64,000 nt of DNA from AG25 sp035518815 (GTDB lineage Bacteria; Gemmatimonadota; Gemmatimonadetes; Gemmatimonadales; GWC2-71-9), in NCBI GenBank assembly GCA_035518815.1, contig DATIXG010000053.1, forward strand, positions 16,654-80,653, written 5' to 3'. Shown piece by piece: positions 52,746 to 60,303 of the stretch (the first letter of the stretch is position 1; each line of letters begins with the position of its first letter). The notes below the pieces were generated by a model. The model worked only from the letters and a program-made list of their open reading frames with translations, ran no database searches and was not told the origin of the DNA. Made by a program: the position numbers and the translations under genes.

Positions 52746-54295
52746 ACCCCCCAGAGGTACACGTTGTTGTGCGAGTGATCCTCGAGCCGGTCCGCAAAGC
52801 TCGCCTTGTTCAGGGCGTGGACCAGCGCGCGAGCGCTCGCTTCGACGACGTCAGTCGAGGCACCGTGTCCGGTGAGGGTCTTCGAATCGATGCGCGCCTG
52901 AAGGAATACGTGGCCCACCGAGTCGCGGCCGGGCGTCACCGACTGCAGCGACAGGTTGATCACCTCGAACTGGCGCTCGACGATCGACCCGATCGCGGCG
53001 AACGCGGCTGCGATCGGTCCGTTCCCCGTCCCGGTCGCGCTCCGCTCCCGCATCCACGGTCCCGTAAGGCTCACCTCCGCGGTCGCCGCCACGGTGCCGC
53101 ACAGCACACGCAAATACGTCAGCTGATAGGCCTCGGGCGCGTCGTGGAAGCTCTCGTGCAGCAACGCGAGCAGATCCTCGTCCAGGATCTCTTCCTTGCG
53201 GTCGGCGAGACTCGTGAACTCGCGGTACAGCCACTCGAGCGTCGGCTCGTCGAGCTCGTAGCCCAGTTCCTTGTAGCGCCGCTCGAGCGCATGGCGGCCC
53301 GAGTGTTTGCCCAGGACCAGCGTCGAGCGCGGCACGCCCACCACTTCCGGCCGGATGATTTCGTAGGTCAATCCGTTCTGCATCACGCCGTGCTGGTGAA
53401 TGCCCGCCTCGTGCGCGAACGCGTTCCGCCCGACGACGGCCTTGTTGGGCTGGGGGAACGTGCCGATCACGTGCGAGAGGAGCTGGCTCGTGCGGAAGAT
53501 CTCGCGCGTGTTCACGCCGCAGCTGAACTCCACCGCCTGCGGTCGGACGTATGCCGCCATCACGATCTCCTCGAGGGCCGCGTTCCCTGCGCGCTCCCCG
53601 ATACCGTTGATGGTGCATTCGACCTGGCCGGCGCCCGCCCCGATCGCCGCCAGCGAATTGGCCACCGCGAGGCCCAGATCATCGTGGCAGTGCGCGCTGA
53701 ACACGACCTTGTCGGCGTTCGGCACCCGCTCGCGCACCGAGCGGAACATCGCCGCGTACTCACCCGGCGTCGCGTACCCGACCGTGTCGGGAAGATTGAT
53801 GGTGGTGGCCCCCTCGGCGATCGCCGCTTCGACCACCCGGCACAGGAAGTCCACGTCGCTCCGGCTCGCGTCCTCGGCCGAGAACTCGACGTCGTCCGTG
53901 AATCCCCGCGCCCGCTTGACCGCCGCCCGCGCCCGCTCGATGCAGTCCTCGCGGGTGATCCGCAGCTTGTGCTGCAAATGAATGTCGGACGTGGCGATGA
54001 ACACGTGAATCCGGCCGCGCTCGGCGGGCCGGATCGCGTCGCCCGCGAGGTCGATATCGCGATCGTGACAGCGCGCCAGCGCCGCGATGATGGGGCGGCG
54101 CACCTCCTGCGCAACGTCCCGTACGCCGCGGAAGTCGCCGTCTGACGCGGCCGGAAACCCGGTCTCGAGCACGTCCACGCCGAGGACATCCAGCTGACGG
54201 GCGAGCCTGAGCTTCTCCTCCGGCGTCATCGAGTTGCCGGGGGCTTGCTCCCCGTCGCGCAGAGTCGTGTCGAAAATGACGACGCTTCGTTCCAT
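52742..54295 (-). CDS. leuA: 2-Isopropylmalate synthase
   Basis: First committed step of leucine synthesis: condenses acetyl-CoA with 2-oxoisovalerate; 517 residues. The HMGL-like barrel begins VVIFDTTLRDGEQAPGNSM and has VFSAHCHDDLGLAVANSLAAI, NGIGERAGNAALEE and AGIHQHGVMQN. The C-terminal leucine-binding regulatory domain runs from about 380 to the end. Strong ribosome site GGGAGGA before the ATG. First enzyme gene of the operon; a leader peptide and terminator lie upstream. Its GTGA junction couples it to ilvB. Confidence 0.97.
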   Translation of the reverse strand: MERSVVIFDTTLRDGEQAPGNSMTPEEKLRLARQLDVLGVDVLETGFPAASDGDFRGVRDVAQEVRRPIIAALARCHDRDIDLAGDAIRPAERGRIHVFIATSDIHLQHKLRITREDCIERARAAVKRARGFTDDVEFSAEDASRSDVDFLCRVVEAAIAEGATTINLPDTVGYATPGEYAAMFRSVRERVPNADKVVFSAHCHDDLGLAVANSLAAIGAGAGQVECTINGIGERAGNAALEEIVMAAYVRPQAVEFSCGVNTREIFRTSQLLSHVIGTFPQPNKAVVGRNAFAHEAGIHQHGVMQNGLTYEIIRPEVVGVPRSTLVLGKHSGRHALERRYKELGYELDEPTLEWLYREFTSLADRKEEILDEDLLALLHESFHDAPEAYQLTYLRVLCGTVAATAEVSLTGPWMRERSATGTGNGPIAAAFAAIGSIVERQFEVINLSLQSVTPGRDSVGHVFLQARIDSKTLTGHGASTDVVEASARALVHALNKASFADRLEDHSHNNVYLWGV

Positions 54296-54331
54296 CGAGT
54301 CCTTCCTCCCGGCGCTAGGGCGCCACTACGA

Positions 54332-54365
54332 AAAAACGCCGCGGGCTTTCGGGTCCGCGGCGTTG
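54332..54365 (-). terminator. Attenuator terminator of the leu/ilv operon
   Basis: On the minus strand a 10-base perfect stem (54365-54356 with 54345-54336), 10-base loop, and six T residues (54337-54332, sharing two with the stem). It lies between the leader-peptide stop and leuA, 36 nt before the leuA ATG. The 5' arm (CGCCGCGG, 54363-54356) is exactly complementary to CCGCGGCG at 54421-54414 within the leader codons, which provides the competing antiterminator. Confidence 0.85.
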
Positions 54366-54395
54366 GGACTGTGCTGTCTGTCCTGCTTAGCGACT

Positions 54396-54488
54396 CATTC
54401 GATCGTCGCTCGCGCCGCGGCCTCCTGGGGAGTAAGCCCCAGCAGCAGCAGGACCAGCAGCAGGCTCAAGACGAGGAGCTGAGTCATG
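54396..54488 (-). CDS. leuL: Leucine-rich leader peptide of the leuA operon
   Basis: Thirty-residue peptide too short for ordinary gene finding. Residues 4-18 read LLVLSLLLVLLLLGL, so 11 of 15 are Leu and two are Val. Eight of the 11 Leu codons are CTG. The remainder is TPQEAAARATIE, stop TGA at 54396. Codons 23-25 contain the segment that can pair with the terminator stem. When leucyl-tRNA is scarce the ribosome should stall in the Leu run, freeing that segment for antitermination; when it is plentiful the ribosome reaches the stop, covers the segment and the terminator forms. The ATG has no Shine-Dalgarno sequence and coincides with the predicted transcript start. Confidence 0.85.
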
Positions 54489-54494
54489 CGACCA

Positions 54495-54523
54495 GGTTAC
54501 GGCGTGGTGGGGCGGGTGTCAAC
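54495..54523 (-). promoter_or_regulatory. Promoter of the leu/ilv operon
   Basis: Minus strand TTGACA (54518-54523), 17-base spacer, TAACCT (54495-54500). The expected start point is 54488, which is the A of the leader-peptide ATG. Perfect -35 and ideal spacing. Confidence 0.75.
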
Positions 54524-54589
54524 TAATTCTTTTGGGTGGGATTGGCCACCTAAAAGGGTGGGGCGAGAGGACGGAACCGCCGATCCTGC

Positions 54590-54617
54590 TTGACGATGCG
54601 TTTACGGCCGCTATAGG
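54590..54617 (+). promoter_or_regulatory. Putative promoter of thrB-thrA-thrC
   Basis: TTGACG (54590-54595), 16-base spacer, TATAGG (54612-54617). Predicted start about 54624, four bases before an in-frame ATG at 54628. Confidence 0.55.
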
Positions 54618-54638
54618 TTAGCGGGCAATGACACGTCC

Positions 54639-54672
54639 GGCCCAGGGCGCCGCCGCCCGGGGCCTTTTCTTT
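54639..54672 (+). terminator. Terminator-like hairpin at the 5' end of the thr operon
   Basis: Nine GC pairs with one A-G mismatch (54639-54648 with 54655-54664), 6-base loop, then TTTTCTTT (54665-54672). It lies between the promoter and the preferred thrB start, but inside an in-frame extension starting at 54628. Possible attenuator acting very near the 5' end. Confidence 0.55.
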
Positions 54673-54684
54673 ATGGGACAGGTG

Positions 54685-55602
54685 ATGACCGCCAGCGTCT
54701 CCGTCCGCGTCCAAGGCTCCACCGCCAACCTGGGGTCAGGGTTCGACTGCGTCGGCATCGCGGTGGACCGCGCCATCCGTGTGGTGGCGCGCCGCGGCGA
54801 TTCCCCCGGACCCATCCAGATGGTGCGGCGGGGCGCCCTCGAGGGCCTCGACATCCCGCCTGACCAAGACCTCGTATATGTCGGATTCTCCCGCGCCTGT
54901 AAGGCCGCTGGGAGCGAAGCCCCGCAGGGCCTCACCCTCGAGGTGGCATCCGACATCCCCGTCGCCCGGGGCCTGGGGTCCTCGGCCGCGGCGGTCGTCG
55001 CCGGGGCGGTAGCCGCGCGGGCGCTCTTGAGCCTCGCGCTGGACGATGCGGCGCTCGCTTCGCTCTGCGCGGAAGTCGAGGGACACGCCGACAACGTGGC
55101 CCCGTCGGTCTGGGGCGGCGCGATGCTCGTGCTCAAGGGCGACGACCGGCAGATTCTGTTCACACCGCTCGAGGTTCACCCGTCCCTGGTGCTCACGTTC
55201 GCCATCCCGGACTTCCAGGTGTCCACCGAGCGCGCCCGCGCCGTGCTCCCCGCGAACGTTCCGCACCGCACCGCGGTGGTCGCGGCGGGAAAGAGCGCGG
55301 CGTTGGTGCAGGGCCTCGCTCGTGGCGACGCGGCGCTCCTCGCCGCGGGACTGGACGATGTCCTGCACGTGCCCTACCGGCGCGCGTTGATCCGCGGCTA
55401 CGATGACGTGGTGGCGGCCGCGAAAGGCGCGGGCGCCTATGGAGCGACGTTGTCGGGATCGGGCTCGACCCTCGTCGCGGTCGCTCCGGTCGATGCGGCC
55501 GCCGCGGTGGAGCGAGCCATGGCACACGTCTGGCGCGCGCTGGGGGTCACGGTCGACACGTTTCGTCTGCCCCGCCCCGCGGGCCGGTACGAGGTTTCCT
55601 GA
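54685..55602 (+). CDS. thrB: Homoserine kinase
   Basis: GHMP-family kinase that phosphorylates homoserine; 305 residues. ATP loop PVARGLGSSAAAVVAGAVAARA, N-terminal STANLGSGFDCVG, and C-terminal GATLSGSGSTLVAV are standard. The ATG at 54685 fits family starts. An in-frame ATG at 54628 would add 19 residues (beginning MTRPAQGAAARGLFF) encoded through a terminator-like hairpin; since its promoter would make that ATG almost leaderless, it cannot be excluded. Stop and thrA start overlap (TGATG). Confidence 0.92.
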   Translation: MTASVSVRVQGSTANLGSGFDCVGIAVDRAIRVVARRGDSPGPIQMVRRGALEGLDIPPDQDLVYVGFSRACKAAGSEAPQGLTLEVASDIPVARGLGSSAAAVVAGAVAARALLSLALDDAALASLCAEVEGHADNVAPSVWGGAMLVLKGDDRQILFTPLEVHPSLVLTFAIPDFQVSTERARAVLPANVPHRTAVVAAGKSAALVQGLARGDAALLAAGLDDVLHVPYRRALIRGYDDVVAAAKGAGAYGATLSGSGSTLVAVAPVDAAAAVERAMAHVWRALGVTVDTFRLPRPAGRYEVS

Positions 55603-58118
55603 TGCCGCGCGCGACTGTCACGCCACAGGTCCACAAGTTCGGCGGCGCCTCGCTCGCGGACGGCGGGGCCATAGCTCGCGCCGTTTCGATCATTCAGGCG
55701 CAGCGCCCCGCGCCGCTCGTGATCGTCGTGTCGGCGCTCGCGGGCGTGACCGACGCGCTGCTCGACGTCGCGGCCCGGGCAACGGCGGGTGAGGCGGATG
55801 CCGCGCGGGCCGGGGCCGCCGCGTTGCGCACGCGGCACGCCGCCGCGGCCGAGTCGCTGCTCGGGCAGGCGAGCCGGCGCAAGGAAGCGCTGCAGGCGAT
55901 AGACGCGGTGTTCGCCGAGCTCGATCAGATCGTGGCGGGGCTCGTGATCGTGCGCGAGCTGACGCCGCGCACCACGGACTACGTCGCCGCGCGGGGCGAG
56001 CGCCTGAGCGCACGCCTCGTGTCGGCCGCGCTCGAGCAGGCCGGCTGCCCGGTGGCGCTGGTCGACGCGCTCGACGTCATCCACTCCGATGGAAAGTTCG
56101 GCGCCGCGTCGCCGAATCTCGCGCTCACCGACCGGAGGGCCCGCCAGGTGCTCGGACCCCTCCTGAAGCGCGGCACGATCTGCGTCGTACCGGGCTTCTT
56201 CGCGGCCACGCCGGACGGGCAGCTGGCGACGATGGGGCGTGGGGGGTCAGACCTGACGGCAACGCTACTGGGCCGCGCGCTCCGCGCCCGCGAAGTCACG
56301 CTCTGGAAGGACGTGCCCGGGATTCTCACCTCCGACCCGCGCGTGGTCCCCGACGCCCGGGTGATCCCGCAGCTGCACCTGCGCGAGGCCGCCGAGCTGG
56401 CTTATTACGGCGCGAAGGTCCTGCACCCTCGCGCACTGATCCCACTTGCCGGGCGGAACCTCGCGATCCGGATCCGCCCGTTCGCCGATCCCGCGGGCCG
56501 GGGGACGGAGATTTCGCGCCGCCGCACCCTCCGCAGCCATCCCGTGAAAGCGCTGTCCGCGGTCGGCGGGCAGGCGCTGCTGATGGTGACCGGCAACGGC
56601 ATGCTCGGCGTCCCCGGCATCGCCGCCCGGACCTTCGCGGCGGTGCATGACGAAGGCGTCTCCGTTTCCCTGATCAGCCAGGCGTCGTCCGAGCACTCGA
56701 TCTGTTTCAGCGTTCCACAGGCGTCGGCCGAGCGCGCGCGCGCGAGCCTCGAGCGCACCTTCAAAGCCGAGATCGGCCGCCGCGAGATCGACGGCATCGA
56801 GGTCCGTAGCGGGATCGCGACGCTCGCGGTCGTCGGCCTCGGGATGGCGGGGACTCCTGGGATCGCGGCCAAGACCTTCGCGGCGCTCGCGGGCGGCAGC
56901 ATCAACGTCATCGCGATCGCGCAGGGCTCCTCCGAGCTGAATCTGTCGGTGGTGGTGGACGCGAAGGAAATGGTGGCAGCGCAGAAGCTCATCCATGCCG
57001 CATTCCAGCTCGACAAGCTGGGCGGCGGAGCGGTGAGCCATGCCGAGCGCACCGACGTCGTGCTGCTCGGCTTCGGCCAGATTGGCCGCGTGCTCGCCGG
57101 CATGATCGCCAAGTTCAAGCGCGCGCCGCTCCAGCTGAAGGTCGTGGGAGTGATCGACCGCTCGGGATTCGTGTTCGACGCCGAGGGCCTTTCTCCCCGG
57201 AAGCTGGCGGCGCTGTCCGCGGCGAAGCTCAAAGGCCACCCGCTCGCCAAGGCTCCCGGCGCGCGCCGTGGCAGTGCGGACGAAGCGGTGGACTACGTCG
57301 CGCGCCACGCGCTGTCCAACCCGGTCCTCGTGGACATCACGGCCGACGACACGAGCCAGACGCTCACGCGCGCCCTTGCCGCCGGCATGCATCTCGTACT
57401 CGCGAACAAGCGCCCGCTCACGGCGCATCGCAAGCTGTACGACGAGCTCAAGGCGGTCGCCGCCGAGCGGGGGCGCCGGTTGCTGCACGAGACCACTGTG
57501 GGCGCGGGGCTTCCGATCATCGATACCTACTACAAACTCGTGGAGTCGGGCGACAGCGTGTCCATGATCGAGGGGTGCCCGTCGGGCACGCTCGGCTATC
57601 TGTTCGGCGAAATGGGACGCGGCAAGCGGTTCTCGGAAGCGCTACGCGGCGCCATCGCCAAGGGCTACCCCGAGCCCGATCCCCGCGACGATCTGTCGGG
57701 AACCGACGTCGCCCGCAAGGCGCTGATTCTGGGCCGACTGCTCGGATTCCCCGGCGAAATGGCCGACATCGAGATCGAGTCCCTCGTACCGGTGGCGGCG
57801 AGGAAGCTGTCGCGCGACGACTTCGTGCGGCGGCTCGAGGAGTACGACGCGGAGTGGCAGAAGCGGGTGCAGGACGCCCGGGCCAAGGGCGGCGTGTTGC
57901 GCTACCGCTGCACCGTCACGCCGCGGCGCATCCGGGTGGGCCTCGTGGCCGTGAACGCCTCGAGCCCGCTGGCCTCGCTCAACGGCACCGACAACCAGTT
58001 CATCTTCACGACGCAACGGTACAAGACGAACCCCCTCGTCATCACCGGCCCGGGTGCCGGCCCGGCGGTCACGGCGGGAGGCATTCTGAACGATGTCTTG
58101 AAGCTCGCGGGCTCATGA
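55602..58118 (+). CDS. thrA: Bifunctional aspartokinase / homoserine dehydrogenase
   Basis: Fused enzyme for steps one and three of the aspartate pathway, 838 residues. The kinase domain begins VHKFGGASLADGG and has TDYVAARGERLSARL and TMGRGGSDLTATLLGRAL. Two ACT domains (about 320-465) are for threonine control (SVSLISQASSEHSICFSV, INVIAIAQGSSELNLSVVVD). The dehydrogenase has the NAD(P) site VVLLGFGQIGRVLAG, the core VLANKRPLTAHRKLYDEL, and the active-site part YPEPDPRDDLSGTDVARKALIL. ATGA overlap with thrC. The order thrB-thrA-thrC differs from the E. coli order. Confidence 0.96.
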   Translation: MPRATVTPQVHKFGGASLADGGAIARAVSIIQAQRPAPLVIVVSALAGVTDALLDVAARATAGEADAARAGAAALRTRHAAAAESLLGQASRRKEALQAIDAVFAELDQIVAGLVIVRELTPRTTDYVAARGERLSARLVSAALEQAGCPVALVDALDVIHSDGKFGAASPNLALTDRRARQVLGPLLKRGTICVVPGFFAATPDGQLATMGRGGSDLTATLLGRALRAREVTLWKDVPGILTSDPRVVPDARVIPQLHLREAAELAYYGAKVLHPRALIPLAGRNLAIRIRPFADPAGRGTEISRRRTLRSHPVKALSAVGGQALLMVTGNGMLGVPGIAARTFAAVHDEGVSVSLISQASSEHSICFSVPQASAERARASLERTFKAEIGRREIDGIEVRSGIATLAVVGLGMAGTPGIAAKTFAALAGGSINVIAIAQGSSELNLSVVVDAKEMVAAQKLIHAAFQLDKLGGGAVSHAERTDVVLLGFGQIGRVLAGMIAKFKRAPLQLKVVGVIDRSGFVFDAEGLSPRKLAALSAAKLKGHPLAKAPGARRGSADEAVDYVARHALSNPVLVDITADDTSQTLTRALAAGMHLVLANKRPLTAHRKLYDELKAVAAERGRRLLHETTVGAGLPIIDTYYKLVESGDSVSMIEGCPSGTLGYLFGEMGRGKRFSEALRGAIAKGYPEPDPRDDLSGTDVARKALILGRLLGFPGEMADIEIESLVPVAARKLSRDDFVRRLEEYDAEWQKRVQDARAKGGVLRYRCTVTPRRIRVGLVAVNASSPLASLNGTDNQFIFTTQRYKTNPLVITGPGAGPAVTAGGILNDVLKLAGS

Positions 58119-59440
58119 ACGCCGCGGGACGCTCGAGCGTCCAGCATTGCGACTCCTGCGGACACGAGATCGCGGAAACCGATCTCCGCTCGCAGTGTCC
58201 CCAGTGCGGCGGCCTGCTCGTGGTTCGCCACGCGCCACCCGCCGCGAGCGGTGCGGCGCTGCGCGCGCTGCTCGACGCCCGCTACGGCAGCCGCCGGGGC
58301 CCCTACACGTCGGGCGTGTGGCGCTTCGCGGACCTCGTCCTGCCAAGCGTCGGCGACCGGGTGGTGAGCTACCCCGAGGGCAACACACCGCTCCTCGACC
58401 GCCCCACCGTGACGGCCTGGGCGGGCGCGGGGGGGGGTTCGCTCCTGCTCAAGCACGAGGGCCAGAATCCCACGGGATCGTTCAAGGATCGCGGGATGAC
58501 GGTCGGCGTCACGCATGCGCGGCGGCTCGGCGTGACAGCGGTGGCGTGCGCTTCGACCGGGAATACGGGAGCGTCGCTCGCCGCGTACGCGGCGCTCGCC
58601 GGCGTGCCCGCGCTCGCGATCGTTCCCAAGGGCAAGGTGGCGCGCGGCAAAGTCACTCAGCTCCTCGCGTACGGCGCGCGCACCCTGATGGTCCGGGGCG
58701 ACTTCGATGCCTGCCTCGAGCTCGCCTGGGAGGCGAGCAAGGAGCTGGGCGTCTATCTCCTCAACTCGGTGAATCCGTTCCGGCTCGAGGGGCAGAAGAC
58801 CATCGTCTTCGAGACACTGCAACAGCTCAGCTGGGATCCGCCGGACTGGATCCTCGTGCCCGCCGGCAACCTCGGCAACACCGCGGCATTCGGGAAGGCG
58901 CTCCACGAGGCTCGGGAATGGGGGTTGATCGACAAGATGCCGCGCATCGCGGCGGTGCAGGCCGCGGGCGCCGCGCCGTTTGCCCGGAGTTTCGAAGAAG
59001 GGTTCAAGCGGCGCCACCGCGTGGAAGCGCACACGGTCGCCACGGCAATCAGCATCGGCAACCCCGCGTCCTACGAACGCGCCGTGACGGCGATCCGCGA
59101 AACGAACGGGTTCGTCACCGCGGTGTCAGACGATGAGATCCTCGAGGCGAAGGCCGTAGTGGATGCGTCAGGCGCGGGGTGCGAGCCGGCCAGCGCCGCG
59201 AGCGTCGCGGGTGCCCGCCAGCTGATCTCGAAGGGAGTAATTGCGAAGAACGAGCGGCTGGTGGCGGTGCTGACGGGCAACATCCTCAAGGACCCCGACG
59301 CCGTGATCCGTTACCATGAGGAAGCGGAGCCGCCTCCCCGGCACGCCAATCGCCCGATCGAGATCGACCCGACGCTAGCGGAGATCGAGCGGGTGCTCGA
59401 GCTCAGCGGTCGAGAATCAGCTCCTTTGCGCGCTCGGTAG
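58115..59440 (+). CDS. thrC: Threonine synthase with N-terminal zinc ribbon
   Basis: PLP enzyme turning phosphohomoserine into threonine; 441 residues. It opens with a four-Cys zinc ribbon (Cys12, Cys15, Cys28, Cys31: CDSC and CPQC), then the fold-type II core with the PLP Lys124 in NPTGSFKDRGM, the phosphate loop ACASTGNTGASLAAYAA, and VPAGNLGNTAAFGKAL. About 35 residues at the C-terminus are charged and not conserved by eye. Last gene of the thr unit. The 38-nt overlap with the convergent proC is the longest in the window. Confidence 0.95.
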   Translation: MNAAGRSSVQHCDSCGHEIAETDLRSQCPQCGGLLVVRHAPPAASGAALRALLDARYGSRRGPYTSGVWRFADLVLPSVGDRVVSYPEGNTPLLDRPTVTAWAGAGGGSLLLKHEGQNPTGSFKDRGMTVGVTHARRLGVTAVACASTGNTGASLAAYAALAGVPALAIVPKGKVARGKVTQLLAYGARTLMVRGDFDACLELAWEASKELGVYLLNSVNPFRLEGQKTIVFETLQQLSWDPPDWILVPAGNLGNTAAFGKALHEAREWGLIDKMPRIAAVQAAGAAPFARSFEEGFKRRHRVEAHTVATAISIGNPASYERAVTAIRETNGFVTAVSDDEILEAKAVVDASGAGCEPASAASVAGARQLISKGVIAKNERLVAVLTGNILKDPDAVIRYHEEAEPPPRHANRPIEIDPTLAEIERVLELSGRESAPLRAR

Positions 59441-60245
59441 CCTTCACGATCGCCTTGATGAGCGTCACCCGGAGCTTGCCTTCCTCGAGCTCCATGATCC
59501 CGTCGATGGTGCAGCCCGCAGGAGTCGTGACGGCATCCTTGAGCATGGCGGGATGGTCACCCGTTTCCAGGGCCACGCTCGCCGCGCCGAGCATCGTTTG
59601 CGCCGAGAGCATCGTGGCGATGTCGCGCGGCAAACCGACCTTCACCCCACCCTCCGCCAACGACTCGAGAATGATGTACATGAACGCCGGGCCTGAGGCC
59701 GACAGGCCAGTGACCGCGTCCATCTGTTTCTCCTCGACCAGCACCGTCCGCCCCACCGTATCGAAGAACAGCTGCGCCGTCTCGACGTGCGCCTGGGTCG
59801 CATGCTTTCCCCTGCACAGTCCCGTCATGCCTTTCCCGACGACGCACGGTGTATTGGGCATGGCGCGCACGACGGGGACGGGTGCTCTCAGAACGTCCTC
59901 CATGAAGCTCGTCGGCACCGATGCGACGACCGAGACCAGCAGTTTGTCGGGTGTCACCTCGGGACGAATCTCCTCCAAGACCTCGCGCACGTTCTGCGGC
60001 TTGACGCACAGCAGGATGATCTCGGCCTCGCGGGCGGCCGCGCGGTTGTCGGTCCCGACCGTGAGCGCGAGCTGATTGGACAGGGTGCGGGCCCGCTCGG
60101 GACGCCGGACCGTGGGAAACGCCCGGTCGGGCGAGAGACCGGCCTTGAGGAGGCCCTGGAGCAGGATGCCCCCGATCTTGCCGACGCCGAGCACGGCGAT
60201 ACGCCGCTCGGAGAGGGCGGGAGGCTTGGGAGTTGGCTTGGCCAT
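59403..60245 (-). CDS. proC: Pyrroline-5-carboxylate reductase
   Basis: Last step of proline synthesis, 280 residues. The Rossmann start RIAVLGVGKIGGILLQGLL, MPNTPCVVGKGMTGLCRG, and the family signature around SAQTMLGAASVAL...HPAMLKDAVTTPAGCTIDGI are all intact. No promoter was recognised. The upstream 58 bases contain repeats of the GGGACGAGGG kind also seen inside ligD. Confidence 0.96.
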   Translation of the reverse strand: MAKPTPKPPALSERRIAVLGVGKIGGILLQGLLKAGLSPDRAFPTVRRPERARTLSNQLALTVGTDNRAAAREAEIILLCVKPQNVREVLEEIRPEVTPDKLLVSVVASVPTSFMEDVLRAPVPVVRAMPNTPCVVGKGMTGLCRGKHATQAHVETAQLFFDTVGRTVLVEEKQMDAVTGLSASGPAFMYIILESLAEGGVKVGLPRDIATMLSAQTMLGAASVALETGDHPAMLKDAVTTPAGCTIDGIMELEEGKLRVTLIKAIVKATERAKELILDR

Positions 60246-60303
60246 GAGAGTAAGTTCTTTGGGACGAGGGAGAGCGCAAGTCGGGAACGGGGGACGGGGC
60301 GCG

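Noticed and set aside
54628..54672. Threonine/isoleucine leader peptide for the thr operon
   Set aside because: The small frame has a single Thr codon, no Ile and no stop before thrB, so it is not a classical leader peptide; only the hairpin is reported.
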